Source: Morchella semilibera (lineage: Eukaryota > Ascomycota > Pezizomycetes > Pezizales > Morchellaceae). Taken from it: a stretch of DNA of 64,000 bases. This document shows positions 33,041 to 45,858 of this stretch, one piece after another. The position numbers and the translations under genes are program-made. The notes below the pieces were generated by a model. The model was given only the letters and a program-made list of their open reading frames with translations, did not search any database and was not told the DNA's origin. The stretch is taken from contig WBVU01000017.1 of NCBI GenBank assembly GCA_009192285.1, forward strand, positions 310,001 to 374,000, read 5' to 3'. Every line of letters begins with the position of its first letter. The first letter of the stretch is position 1.

Positions 33041-34516
33041 CTACGCCCCCGTCAACACAAAACTCGCCAAACTCCCCGACGCCAGCCCAACCACCAAGCA
33101 CAGCCCCATGAAGCCGCCACAGGCCTCCCTCTCGCCCTCATCGACGCTCTCGGGCGCCCTCATCATCGCACAGCTGCCCACCCAGCCGCTGGACACGCCA
33201 AACAGGTACCCGAGGAGCCAGTAGGCGAGGTCGCTGTCGACGAGGGCGCCCCCGCCGCGGACGTTGCACGCCATGTAGGCGGGGACGAAGAGGACCCTTG
33301 CGAGGGCGATTGCGGCGAGCAGCTCTGGGCGCGCGCCGGCCGGGAAGGTTAGCCGTGGGAAGCCGCATATGATGCGGCCCGTCAGGTCGCCGAGGTTCCA
33401 GACGAGGAAGGAGAAGGGGATGAAGACGTCTGGGGTGAAGAGGCGCGGGGTGGTGGGTGTCTGTGGGCGCACGGAGACGATGAGTTGCGTGTAGACGGGG
33501 AAGGCCATGGTGACGAAGAAGGTGAGCCAGAGGGCGATGGAGAGGTAGCGCAGCTTGGTGAAGAGCGTCCAGAGGGAGACTTCGGTGCGGTGGGGGGTTT
33601 CGAGGGGCGCGGGGGCGGTGGGGTCGTCGGTGGGGAGCTTGTGTGGGGATGGGCGCTGGGAGAGGAGGAGGAGGAAGAGGAGGAGGGTCAGGCCCGAGAC
33701 GAAGGTCGCTGTGAGGAAGTAGAGGAAGGCGGAGCGGGGGGAGGCGCTCTGGGTGTTGTCGTCGCCGTTGGCGCCGTCGTCGGTTTTGGCGGGGACCAGG
33801 AGGACGCTGAGGATCTGGGCGATGGCTGGGAGGACACCGGCGACGGCTTGACCACTGTTTTACGGTTAGTTAACTCTCTCTCTCTCTGGGACAGCAACTC
33901 GGGGGGACAAACGTCATGACGGCCTGCATGTACATCCCGCCAAACGTGTTCACAAAGGCAAACACCCCATTCTGCGACAGTCCCGTGCTCCACGAGGCAG
34001 CAATGACGCAGAGCAGCACGACGACGATATAGCTCTCTGGCCCCACGACCCAGATGACGGTGCTGGCGGCGAGCACGGTCGTCAGCGCGCAGTTCATGAG
34101 GAGGGACGTCCAGATGCGGCGCGGGTAGTCTGCGGTTGCCTGACGCTTTGAGAGCAGGTAGGAGGAGACCAGATTTGTGACGGTCGAGAAGACGAGGATC
34201 AGCGGCTGGAAGTTGTTGAGCAGGAAGTCGTTGCCGGAGAAGCGGCGCTGGAAGTAGGTTGCGCATGCCATGAACATGTTCCAGCTCCACAGCCTAGGGA
34301 TGTGTGTGTGAGTTTGTGGTGTTTGTTTGTGGGGGGGGGGGGGAGGGGGAGGGGGACTTACATGGCGCATCCGAGGAGTAGGAAGATGAAGTAGTGGAGG
34401 CGTGAGACGGGGGCTTCGGTGGTGGTGGTGGAGGTGGGTGGGGATTCAGGGTCTGAGGGGAGGGCCGTGTAGGCCTGTGTTTGGGACTGTTTGAACCATC
34501 TCTTGATGCGGTCCAT
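33041..34516 (-). CDS. Equilibrative nucleoside transporter (ENT/FUN26 type)
   Basis: Three exons on the minus strand: 34516-34362, 34293-33913 and 33854-33041, in phase to 449 residues. The first membrane helix (LHYFIFLLLGCAMLWSWNMF) and MACATYFQRRF form the usual N-terminal ENT signature. Around ten further hydrophobic helices follow, among them a mid-protein segment WLTFFVTMAFPVYTQLIV. Near the C-terminus NLGDLTGRIICGFPRL matches the conserved DxxGR helix. Joining exons 2 and 3 gives MYMQAVMTGQAVAGVLPAIAQ, also typical. ENTs move nucleosides and bases down their gradient; yeast Fun26 works on the vacuole membrane. The first intron contains a G15-class homopolymer. The gene is divergent from haspin and shares a 573-bp upstream region. 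Confidence 0.9.
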
Positions 34517-35089
34517 GGTGGGCGAGTTGTGTATGTTTATGGGAGGAGTGTGCAGTAGATCTGGGGGTGGAGTAGAGTATATGTATGTAGATTATGTAGA
34601 TAGCAAGCAATAGCTGCCGGAGCTGAGTGGCCAAATGGGGAAAGGACTCTCGGATAAGGTTTAGCCGCTGGCTGTTGTTGGCTGCTCCGACCGGGGTGAA
34701 GAAGGGAAGGGAAAGGGAAGGGAAGCACGACGCTGCACGAGACCTCGGGAAGGGAAGAAGATCTCGATATGGAAATATTCCAGAAACACACTCGGGCTCT
34801 GTCTCGAGACCCTTGGGCCTTGATTGCCTGTGCAGATACTTCGATTTTTACCGTATTATCGAACAATTGCAACCCTAATCCCACCATCACCCTGGCAACG
34901 TTGCCCCTGTCCACTGCAGCAAAACAAAGCAAACCCCTGCCCTGTTTCTTCTTCTTGTTTCCCCCCCGCCTTCCCCTGTAATTGTATTGTTTACCCCACA
35001 CACAAACACAATCAATCGAAGGCAGCTCATCCCTCCCTTAATCAAACATCCCCCACTGCACCACTACATCACCATCCATCTACAGAACA
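34517..35089. promoter_or_regulatory. Shared upstream region of the ENT and haspin genes
   Basis: 573 bases between two divergent start codons. GGGAAGGGAAAGGGAAGGGA purine repeats lie near 34702-34724. No separate gene is supported. Confidence 0.5.
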
Positions 35090-37223
35090 ATGGCAGAGTC
35101 CCGTAAACCGAAAAAGACATACGGAAAGAAGGTCACGTCTCAGATCTCGGGGTGGTTCGCACGGGATCTCTGGAACGCTGCGGTTCCTGCCACGGACGGA
35201 AAGACTGCTGCAGCTGCGAAGCGGGAGAGTGGAAGCAGTAGCAGCAGCAGGGAAGGTACAGGTAGGAAAGGGAGAGAGAGGAGACCAAAGCCATTGACCG
35301 ACGACTCGGAGGACGACGACGGCGATTCAGAAGACTCGGGAGACGAGAGTTCAAAGAAGCCCCAGGCCAGCAGCAGCAATGGCACCCGCAAAGCAAGAGC
35401 CCCCGGATCCACCACTACCATCATTATTCTAGATTCAGACTCAGACCCAGACTCAGAGGGACCAGCCTACTCCGACACCGACACTGCCGCCGGCGTCACC
35501 GTGACCGTTACTACCGCCAACGGTAGCCCCCAGAGCTCCCGCCGCAGGTCAAAGTCCAGGTCAAACCCCACCCCCACCTCCCCCGACTCCGATACCGACT
35601 CCCTCAACATCCCCGGAACGCCCGAGCACGAGGAGCTCGAGGCAAACATCCTCGCCCTTCTCACGCCCACGCCTTCCCCCACGCCCACGACCTCCGACAA
35701 GGAGAATGACCTGCCCGCGCACGCGCGAGCCCCCATCTCTGTGCCCACGTCGCCGCGAGAGGCGCTAAAGGAGCGCCCACTGACGCCCGTCATGAGCCCG
35801 GCACGCAAGAACGGTGTGCGCAAGAAGAACGACCAGCGAGCGTCGCTCACGAGCCCGCTGCGCAGCAGCATCAGCGGGCTCGAGAGGGATATTAAGGTGT
35901 GGGAGGACGGGAAGGAGCGCGAGGAGCGTGAGATAACGGAGAAGATGAGGAGGGTGACGATATTGGAGATGCCCGCGGGGGTGGAGGAGGAGGAGAAGAA
36001 GAGGGATACGGTGGTCATTGATCTTACGGGGACCTCCGGGAGTGATGAGTCTGAGCTTTCGGAGCCGGAAGTTGAAGAGGAGGCGGAGGAAGGGGTAGTA
36101 GAGGAGGGCTATAACGACTATTACGATTATGGCCCCGCAATCGAAGACCTGTTGGCCCTCTGTACAGACCCCACCATTCTCGACTTTACCACCCACATCG
36201 ACACCCTCCAGTCCACCAGCACCCTCACGAAACTCGGCGAAGCCTCCTACAGCGAAGTCTTCCTATCGACCCCCCACCGCGCCTCCACGCCCCCAACCGT
36301 CCTAAAAATCATCCCCTTCGGCTCCACCGACCAATGCGACCTGCGGTCGATCCTCCAGGAGGTGAGCATCACGCGCGCGCTCGCGCCCATACAGGGCTTC
36401 ATCGGCTTCCACGGGGCGCACGTGTGCCGCGGGTACTTTCCCGACGTCCTGATGGCATGCTGGGACGCGTACGAGGAGGAGCGCGGCAGCGAGAACGAGC
36501 GGCCAGAGTTTTACGAGGAGGACCAGATGTGGGTCGTTGTGGGGCTCGAGATGGGAGGCGTCGATCTCGAGCATTTCGAGCTCAGGGGGTGGAGGGAGGC
36601 CGAGGGCGTGTTTTGGCAGGTTGCGGAGGCGCTAGCAGAGGGAGAGAAGGTCGCGCAGTTTGAGGTATGATGAAATTACAAAAAACCGGTGGAATGATCA
36701 TTGACACCTACACCTTGGCTGACATGTATGTATGTAGCACCGGGACTTGCATTACGGCAACATTGTGATACAGCGGCTCAAGGGCGGTCTCAAGGTGTCA
36801 CTAATCGACTACACGCTCTCACGCGCCCTCTGTCCCTCCGACTCCACCACCACCACCACCACGGCACACTTCGCGCCGCTCGACGACCCCGCCCTGTTCA
36901 GCGGGAAGGGCGACTACCAGTTCGACATCTACCGGTTCATGCGCACGCACCTGGCGAGCGGGCTCGTGCCGCCCGAGGAGGAGGACATCGACTGGGACGT
37001 GTATGCGCCGCGCACGAACGTCTTCTGGCTGCACTATCTTGCGGTGGTGCTGCTGCGGCGGAAGGCGCTGCCGAGGGGGCGCAGGGTCGGCGGCGAGGAG
37101 GAGAGGGCCGCTATGAAGAGGTTGGAGGAGGTCGAGAGGGGGGTCGATCCGAGGAGGAAGAGGTTTGGGGAGGTGGCGGTGGGGAGTGCGGGGGAGGTGG
37201 TGGGCAGGTGGGGGGGGAGGTAG
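35090..37223 (+). CDS. Haspin-family protein kinase
   Basis: Two exons, 35090-36664 and 36738-37223, encode 686 residues. The first 330 residues are Ser/Asp/Pro-rich and basic at the start (MAESRKPKKTYGKKVTSQIS). The kinase part begins near LTKLGEASYSEVFLSTP (a glycine-loop variant) and continues with VLKIIPFG (catalytic Lys), LQEVSITRAL (Glu), VVGLEMGG (hinge), HRDLHYGNI (catalytic loop) and DYTLSR. The last is the haspin-specific DYT that replaces the usual DFG. Haspin phosphorylates histone H3 on Thr3 at mitosis, recruiting the Aurora B complex to centromeres. The intron falls just before HRDLHYGN, so the catalytic loop starts exon 2. Confidence 0.93.
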
Positions 37224-39774
37224 GTGTGTGGGGGGGGTTCTTTTTAGGCTTGAGGCTTGAGGATGGGTAGCATATGGGTTGTAATGGCTTTGCATTTTTC
37301 TTGGTTCGCATCTCTTGTATTACTATAACTATTACTACTACTACTACTATTACTCCACAACCGCTACTACTCAACTGCTACCACCCACCCCCGAGGTGCG
37401 GGATCTGTATTTTATCGTATTGTATCTTACTATATTAGACCACCACCACACCCAAGATACGTTTTAACTGGCGGTTGTGGGCGTCACGGGGCATCACTCG
37501 GTCTTGGCGGCGGCGGCGGTGACAGTGGCTAGGCTAGTTTGGTTTGGCCGGGTGTGGTAGGGTGCTCCCATCCATCTCGCTGTCGCCCTAGGGTCATGCT
37601 CCTTAGTGTTTCCGTTACGTTTTCTCTTACCCCTGCTGCTGCTGCTGGTATGTGTTTGTACACCCCCCTTGTGGCATTGGGTAGTATACATCCACATCCG
37701 CACCTACAGTGCTGCTGTAGATAGATTATGCGCTACTTAGCGGGGGACCATGCCAGTTCGATCTGTTCTGTTCCAGGGCGGGTATCCAGTCCCCACTCCC
37801 ACTCCTATGCTACCACGTAAAGCCGCCATGCTCGCTCGGCCGTATAAGGGGGGGACCTAGGAGCAGGAGGAGGAGCTGGTCAGGCTCGGAGGTATCGAGT
37901 GATGTGTGATGATGCGGTGGGTGTCGGAGGTGGGTATGGGAGTGAGATGGCGGGGTGGGGGCGTATCGCTATGTACGTGTACCTGGATTGGCGCACGCAT
38001 GTGGACTGGTCTTTCGGGGGGGGGGGGTTGAGGGGTACGTTTGTCTATCGAACATCTTTGCCGGGCTGGGCCCGTTGGTATGGTATGGGGTATGTAGGTG
38101 CCCACTGCCCTTACTCCCCAAGAAGCTGCCCAGGAGTTGAGGCACCCACCAGGTACTACCTACCAGCGCAGGGTGGTATGGATGCGCGCGTTGAGTTTCC
38201 GGGGCGGGTGCGGGGCCGAGTGATGGGTTGTGACGCTCTTTCCATCCGCGTGAAACACCGCCTAGACTCCAGCTCTGCATAGACTGCAACTTCCCCACTG
38301 ATATGTACATCGACCACTAGCCATTCACCCCACCCGTACTTAACCCCCCCCCCCCCCCGCTTCCGCATTCCCATTTCCCCGTCCTTGCTAGATGACCGTC
38401 CTCCGGAGATGTAGTGTGCGAGCGAGGCAATAGACAGACACGTCTTTACCGCTGGCCTCCTGGTCTCCCACCCAACTCAAGGCCCAATACCGCCAGATAC
38501 ACATCACCGCCATCACCGCCATCTACTGGGGTCTTGTTATACCCCCACCGCTAAGAGCACACGGCCATAACAGCCGATATCCCCCGCTGCTCTGACGTCA
38601 GGCCAAAACCCACCACCGGGACATGCGAAGGTACCCCCCCCCCCCTGGCGTCTGGATGCTACAATACGACGCGGATATGTCCTGCCCGGAGGTAAAGTTT
38701 GAGGCAAGAGGATACTTCGTCTTCGGCCTTTGGCGGGCTGATCCCTGTGAGTAAGGCCGACTTAAACTACGAGGTAAAGAAGTAAATACCCATCCACGGC
38801 TGTAAAACATAGACCCGAAAAAGTGGCCTCCCACTTTGCAAGAGCAGTCTTGCTCTTGTAGCTAAAGGCGCACAGCAGGTTTACCTTGGCTCCCGGTTGA
38901 GCCTGCCCACCATACCTGCGGGCACTGCTAGAGTGGGACGTGCTCGGCGCTAGATAATTCAAAGGTCTATTGGCATCTCCAACACCAACCACCAGTCTAT
39001 AAAAAACATTTTCTCCGACCATAGCTAGATGGTGGCACCAACACATTTCAGCCCCAAACAATTTCCCACGGTCCCCAGCCCTACATCACAAACATTACAT
39101 GTAAAGAACGCCCTGGGGGAATATAAACTATAGATCGAGAGGTAATGATAAGGAAAGGATGAGATAAGAAAAGGACGCATTAACTACCGAAAACACAGGG
39201 GGGAAATCTCTGCTCCACTCCACAATGCTCACCGAAGCCCCCTAGAAACTACAATACCCTACACCAGACCAGACCATGCCAAAGAGAGGGAAAAAGGGAA
39301 AGAAAAGAAATAATAACTAATGATAAGACTAACCAAAACGGAGGTTTGTCAAAGAGGGAAAAAAAGTTTAGAAAAAACAAAAACATAATCCGGATAACCC
39401 CTATAAACAACCCTATAGCCCTACATGCACCTTTTAATTTACCCTATGACCGGTCTCTATGTAGTAATAGTCCCGACCTCCCCCGACCTCCTTCCGTTTA
39501 TCGTTTCATTTGACAGATGCTAAGGCGATGAACTCCATTTATGAAAGCATACCGTGACATAAACACCCAAGCACCTCAAAGGTCCCATCAGAAACTGCCC
39601 TGTCTTTTGTTTTTGCCCTTTTAAGTGTAACCTGTACTTTTCTAAACTCTTGATGGTCTCTTGATGTTATTGCTGCCACGACTACCAACCCAAACAGAAG
39701 TGGACAAAGTAAACGCCAACTGCTAGACAACTTCCTCTCTCTGAACTGCAAAACTGGGCTCTTCTCGTCTACAT
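37224..39774. other. 2.6-kb gene-free region rich in C/G homopolymers
   Basis: No gene is supported; frames here are short and overlap on both strands. Notable are a G10-class run near 38018, a run of about 15 C near 38345-38359, another C run at 38636-38646, and a purine-rich tract from about 39270 to 39390. One TACATGTA lies at 39096. Confidence 0.45.
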
Positions 39775-42727
39775 CTATACCGACACCTTCGACTGCTTCT
39801 TGGCGGTACCGATGGAGGTGTTATTGACTTTAGTTGCAAACTTGAGGGAGGTGAGGGTCTCTGCCAAATGTGCCTGCATTGGCGAAACCATGACGAACAT
39901 GAGACATTTACTGTTGCCCCCAAGGGAGTATTGGAGCAAGTATGTAAGCTGCACTTTGTTAGCCAACCGTCCTATATATACTTTATCTCTGGGGGAATTA
40001 CTTTGGAGTTCCTGTATGGGATATGGGCTCCTTCTTTTCCATTCCCGAGCGCTGCAATGACATCGCCGAGACAACTCAAACTCCTGTTGATGTTCTGCGT
40101 CTCCTTCAACCGGTCACCGGTTGCTTGACTGTGTGCTAGCCTTTCACTTCCTGCCAGATCGACCAGGTTCAGTGTTCCCTCGCTCCTCTCTCCCGTGACT
40201 GAGTTGGCACCCCGAAGCTTCAGAATAAACACACTGTGTGATCGCGAGGAACGCTCGTTCGCCTGGGTGGCTGCTACTGATCGGGTCTTTGAAGCGCGGT
40301 TGAGGATCTGCTCAACCTTGGCTGGATTGTCCAATACTACAGTATTGATATCTGTGATGGTCGTCTTGCACTCCTTCGGGTCATGCCGAATTTCATGCTT
40401 TTTCTTGTCAAAATCATCGGGTTGTCCAAGAAGATCATTGATGTTTTCATTATAAACCTCTACGAACTGCCCTCCCATAGTGTATTCCCAACCCTTTTCC
40501 TCGAGCTGCTTGGCAGTGTCGTAGATCTGGTGAACTGCTTTTGGAATCATACCGTCTGAAGAAGACATAGTGTATCTGCATTCATGTAAGCAAAATTAGC
40601 CCAAGAGAGCCATCCGGGGACGGGGAACGCTCACGTCTTTCCGGAACCGGTTTGACCGTAACAGAAAATGCACACGTTATAGCCATCCAGTGCGCTCTGT
40701 ACTAATTGGGAAATCTCTTCAAAAACCTCGGGATTCTGAGAAGTGGGTCCAAAAACTTTGTCGAAAGAGAATGGGTACGCTTTCGTAACAACGTTTCCCA
40801 AAGCACTCTTCTCCGCTGCGCCGATAATCTGGATCTCTTTACCCTCCTTATCCGTATCCGGAAACTGCATTTCGGCACCACCGCCGGCCTCAGATGGGAG
40901 CGTTGGCCGCACACGGCAGAAAACCCTAATGTTTCCCTTGAGCTCTTGAACCTGGTTATGCAGCTTTCTGCGCAAAGTCTCCTCGGCCCTAAGTTTCTCC
41001 TTCGCTATTACGGCCTCCTCCAGGGCCTGTCTAAGCCGCTGTTCCAATTCCGCGTAACTCTGGGCCTGCGACTGCCCAGCGCTCTCGAGCATCTCAATTC
41101 GGCTCCGGAGAGCACGTGCCGATGACTCCAGCTGAAGCGCGGTTGAAGACGACTCAGACAAAGTAGACTTCAGGTTAGCTGACATGGCTTTCTCCCGCTC
41201 AAGCTCGGTTATTGTTGCCTCAAGCTCTGCCTTTAGTCCCCGAATTTCCCGTGCACTTCCACCCATTTCCATTTCGAGTTTCTGCCTTTCCATTGCTGCC
41301 CGTGTTGAGAGCTCCTGCACCTCCCTCTGTCTTGCAGCCCGCTCATCTTCAATTTCCATTCGGGCCCTCCGCTCCAAATTCTCCATTGCCTCCCTGTTCG
41401 ATTTAATTAGTGATTCGACCTCGTCGCGTAACTTTCGCCGAATGTCGTCAGTTTCGTCGCGTAGTTTCCTTGCAGCGTCTTCACGCTCCTGTCGGCGGTC
41501 TCTTCGCTCATCGTCGAGGAGTCTCTCGAGATCCGAGGCCTTTTTCAGGCTGTTTTCGAGTTCCATCTGTACCTGGGAGTTCTTCGTTTCAAGGGTTGCC
41601 CGCATAGTCTCGAGTTGGAACGCTAAAGAAAAGAAGTGTGAGGATACAGGACTTTTAAAATCGCCCACAGGAGGATTGTCTTCACCTTTCAACTTGTGAT
41701 CCTCAAGTTGCTCCTTAATACTGTTCGACTCTGTGCGTTCCTGCATCATCATACTCTTCATCATTTCGATCGCGCTCTCGGTATCCTCAAGTCGCCCCTT
41801 TAGGTCCCATGCTAAAAAGTTGCTATTGTCAACGCATTGAAATCTAGGGGAGAACGATGGGGGTGCCCTAAGCTTCTTACCCTTCCGCCTGGGCATAGCA
41901 GCGGTGGGATCAATCCCGCCGCTGCTGCCACTCTCCGGACGATCACTCAGCGAACTTGTTGGCCTTGGTCCGGGGGCAGAAATTCCAGTCCTAGGAGCGG
42001 GGGCGGGCACCCCCCCTCGTATTCCGAGTGATGAATTAGGTCTACTGCCGGTGCTCTTTGAGAATCCCGAAGACGAGTTTGATCGCCCTATCTGACCGCT
42101 CGTGCTCCGTCCATGGGATGTGTTGCCGCCCGCAGCGCGAGTTCCAGAAGAAATTTTTGTGTTTCCGGGCTGCCCGGCGCGGTCCGTCAGGGTGGTGCGT
42201 TTGCCAAAGCTGCCGGATCCTGAGACTGTGGTTACTTTCCTTTTAGCACCTTTCCATGAGAGATCTCGCTTATTAGGATTATTATTATTATTGAATACGG
42301 GGATTGAACTGGGAGAGGTGGGAGCAACGCTAGTGTCCCGGGAGGAGGATGTGGATGAGGATGAGGATGAGGATGAGGTAGGAGACCGACATGAAGATTT
42401 TTGTTTGAGGGATGCTGTTACGGCTTGGGAGGGTGGAGGCATCATTGCAGAATCGTTATTCATGCTTGAGATACTATTGCTACGGCTATTGGGCTGGCGA
42501 ATTGCAGAAAAACTAGTGATAGAAGTAGAATTAGGAATTCCCGTAGAGAAGGCGTTGTTATTGGTAGGAGGGTTGTTGTGGTTTGTTGTTGTGTTGTTGG
42601 TTGTGTTGTAGGACGGTAGTCGTGTAGTAGTATTTGGAGGTGGCATTTCATATAAGACTTTTGTCGAGGGCGTTGGCGGGGGGATCCTACTACTGCCTGG
42701 TCGGGGAAGAGATGAGGGATGGTACAT
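39775..42727 (-). CDS. Kinesin-14, minus-end-directed C-terminal motor (Kar3/KlpA type)
   Basis: Four exons on the minus strand: 42727-41687, 41623-40635, 40575-40002 and 39948-39775, giving 925 residues. The N-terminus is Ser/Pro/Asn-rich, followed by a long coiled coil (about residues 310-570). The motor sits at the C-terminus, starting at the neck [13 protein letters not shown]. It keeps the P-loop GQTGSGKT, switch [12 protein letters not shown] and switch II DLAGSE. The tail is short ([10 protein letters not shown]). C-terminal motors walk to microtubule minus ends; in fungi they cross-link and slide spindle microtubules and act in karyogamy. The first intron (41624-41686, 63 nt) has no stop and a length divisible by three, so keeping it would add 21 residues to the coiled coil. 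Confidence 0.95.
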
Positions 42728-44776
42728 GAACTATGTGAGGGGTCAGCTCCTGATTGGTGGGGCACAAAGAAACAACGGCACGGCCTACACTTCTCTCGGA
42801 GTGATCCATTATGGGCGTGTGTGCGCGAACCACTTCTTTGTGGCAAAGCGGGAAAATCGAAAGGTAGAAGCGCAGTCCGGAGAAGGATGAAGCGGGGGGG
42901 GCAACAGCGAACGGACAGTCAGGCGCGGGGGAGAGAGTATGTGGGAGGGGTGGTTGATTGACGACTGGACGGAAGGGAGAAGAGAGGATATAAGGATATT
43001 CTTTTTATACGTTGTCGGTGAAGAAGCTCCAGTAATAAGAGCTTCCTTGTTATGTACTTTATAGGTAGGGCAGGTTTCTAAGAATACAATGGAGGGGGGT
43101 AGTGGATCGAGGGGAAGTTTCAAAGATCCAGTTGGACGTTGTCGTTGTCTTTATCGAGTGGGAGGTTCAAAGTCAAGAGAGGTCGCGGGGGCGGGGGAGA
43201 CAGGACAGGCTTCAGAACAGTATACCGCTTTTTTAGATGATTCAAGTGTAAACAAAGGGAAAACGTGTATAAACAAAAAAAGAACCCTTTGAGGTAGGGT
43301 ACCTCACTAAGCCTAAACAAGGCTGAAAATCACGGGTTTCTTCTTTCTCTGAACTGAAAGTGGGATTTCTAGATACAGCAGTACATACATCATACATATG
43401 TAGGTAGAAGCATGTGTCAACAGCGACCGCGGGTTTTTGTTGTTTTATTTCATCCTCTTCTGTTTCTCCACATAAAAAAGCTTCAAGGATAGAGAGAAAC
43501 TCGGGTTTAAAGTACCATAGGGAGAAAGACATGACATGTTCTGGAAGTGTGTCAAGGCGCACGCTTTGGGAGCGCCCTTCTTTCGGGGTGCAGTTACTAG
43601 CTCTAGCTTTCCTCCCCCTACATTAGTCTATCCGTGCGGTGCGGTACGTTGTTAAGTACATGTAGTTAGACTCAACCACTGGAGAGTTTTGACCAGCCGC
43701 TGTGAACACAAAAATCGTGCTCCGACATGCACTCCAAATTATAGGAGTGTTGGAGTGGTTCGGAATTTTTTGCTGTATTTATCGATACCCGCTGCATACA
43801 TGTATTCAACCAAGGTATAAATGTTTTTGCTATTTTTGTTTCCTAAACACCCATTGGCGAACCTAGCGCTCAACGACAACCAACCACAAAATAGCATCCA
43901 GCTAGGGTGAGAGAGTTCACAACTCCATACAGCTGTACATAGGAGTAAAAAGATAACGTTCAGCGTTAATATACCCAATCCCGTGACGTCACCACTACTA
44001 GTGAGGCTCAGCGGAATTTCCCGTAACACGTAGTTTGATGTGAAAGAGCGGCGCAAGGTAAACACATGTACTTTAATTTCATAATCGTATTCCGAAAGCT
44101 AAGTACATGAGTTTATAGGATGTTTATATAAATGTAGCTAGCTATATACTTATATGTAGTTGTTGGGATTAGGAGACATCTACATAAGTAGGTACATGTA
44201 TATATGGTAATATCAATATTGATGATTCTGGTTATATATACCAAATGATATGATGGTGGTGTCGTTTTGAACGATTCTAATTTAAGCTTATCCTACGGGC
44301 TGGTATATAAAGTTGGTATTTTTTCTCTCAAGATATTTTCTATGCACACACATCCAAGGGGAAGTAAAGTACCTTTGTCAAGAGAATTCCTATACGTAAC
44401 CTTGAACCTTACACAATCAGTACAAATAACACGGAGCCTAAATATATGTATGATTGAGCCTCGGGAGCAAGCCCATCACATAATCTAGTCGAGTTTGGCT
44501 TCTAATAAACACTGTACCGTGCATCCATATCCTCAAGATCCTCTAGGTATTATATCCGCTCCAGGAGGGTAACGCACTGAATATACTCGGACCCGAGCGC
44601 CAGGTATTGAATCAATTTAGCTATATCAAAGTAGCAAACAGAGCAAGATTCAGAATCATTGGTCTTCGTCTATAGAGTAACCCTTAATTGGTCAATTATA
44701 AGTTTGCGTGTTAAAATGGCTGATAATGGTTGCCGATAACTACCAAAGCACGCCCCCGTAACTCCTATTAGAAGAA

Positions 44777-44992
44777 TTACTTCATGCCTTCCTCAGCCCC
44801 CAACTTTGAATCCATCCTCTTGGAATTCCCCTTAACAGCTAAAAGAATATCCACCTTCATTTTTCCCATTTCGGCCTCCAACCTTCTCATTTCAGATTCC
44901 GTTCTTGCGTCGGAGTTCTCGATTAACTCTTTGACGGTAGACAACGCCTGTCCTCTCATTTTCCCATCGTAGTAGAGGACCTTTAACAGCAA
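44777..44992 (-). CDS. Small hypothetical coiled-coil frame, possibly an exon or relic
   Basis: A 71-codon frame on the minus strand reads GKMRGQALSTVKELIENSDA, then TESEMRRLEAEMGKMKVDIL. This is a regular heptad-like, charged helix with no low-complexity bias. It opens on TTG rather than ATG. CATATTAG lies just upstream and could be a splice acceptor, so this may be the last exon of a small gene whose start I cannot find. I do not recognise the family. It lies about 115 bases from the TIR element at 45109. Confidence 0.25.
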   Translation of the reverse strand: MLLKVLYYDGKMRGQALSTVKELIENSDARTESEMRRLEAEMGKMKVDILLAVKGNSKRMDSKLGAEEGMK

Positions 44993-45108
44993 CTAATATG
45001 TGTTAGCAGTAGTAAACCTAGAGTGAGCGTACTGGAAAACCTACCCCCCTGTCCCAAGGGTGACTGTCCCCACCCCGAAAGTGATAATTTTTTGCATCCA
45101 ACTTTCTA

Positions 45109-45247
45109 TCCCTTAAGCTGTCGATGCTGACTCCCTATTATAGCGGGTCAAAGCCCGTATAAAAATAAGGAGATACCAAGATCCGTTAGCAAAAGCTAGC
45201 AATCTTTGCTTTTTGCTGGGGCCAGCATTTACTGACAGCTTAAGGGA
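45109..45247. mobile_element. MITE-like TIR element, copy 2
   Basis: Starts TCCCTTAAGCTGTCGATGCT and ends, on the other strand, TCCCTTAAGCTGTCAGTAAA and then TGCTGGCC. TA flanks both sides (45107-45108 and 45248-45249). The interior (AAGGAGATA, GATCCGTTAGCAAA, TTTGCTTTTTGCTGG) aligns with the element at 21618-21774. At 139 bp it is shorter, and clearly the same family. Confidence 0.72.
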
Positions 45248-45858
45248 TACGGGTAAACCGTCGATCCGTCTTGGTCATCGGGGTTCTTAATGTCTTTGTT
45301 TATAAGTCGTAGCACGCTCGACATTTGTGACTGATGGCGAATGATAACGACCGGAACAGCTACTTCCCGAAAACCAATAACTACGGAGTTCGGGGGGTGG
45401 GGGCCGGGGGGCTGCTGCTTGTGGAAGTTTCTTGTGATGCCGCCACACGACACAAGCCGTCGTGGCCACAGTGCCAACTTATACACGCATACGTAATTGG
45501 CCACATAACCTGAATTTCTAATTCTAGGTCAGTGCAGGTTACGCGTTCACAGAACTGGATGATCATGATCATGATGGAAGCTCAAAACACTTAAATGTGT
45601 ATATTCCATACTATCATTATTGGCAAAATTTTTAGTCTACTCAAGTTTTCATAGCGAGTCACTCGAATAGGTTTTGTTCGACAAGTGATATCTCATGATC
45701 CAAGGAATTCAGGTAAGCATGGCAGGCGTCTGAAACAACGCGAGAAAACGTGTTCACGTGACCTGCCAAGTCCTCCCGGTCCTCAACTCCATGCACGATA
45801 CCTTGATATCACCAAATCGATCCCATACAAACATCCATAGAAAACCCAATTCCTCAAG

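Larger units (their letters stand above)
42728..45858. other. 3.1-kb gene-free region with a TIR element
   Basis: Upstream region of the kinesin gene and of the RING-protein gene. It holds a TIR element at 45109-45247, a small coiled-coil-like frame at 44777-44992, and TACATGTA at 43657, 43797 and 44193. Nothing else is supported. Confidence 0.45.

Noticed and set aside
33485-33919. Gly/Glu-rich plus-strand frame of 144 codons
   Set aside because: Antisense to the nucleoside transporter exons; low complexity.
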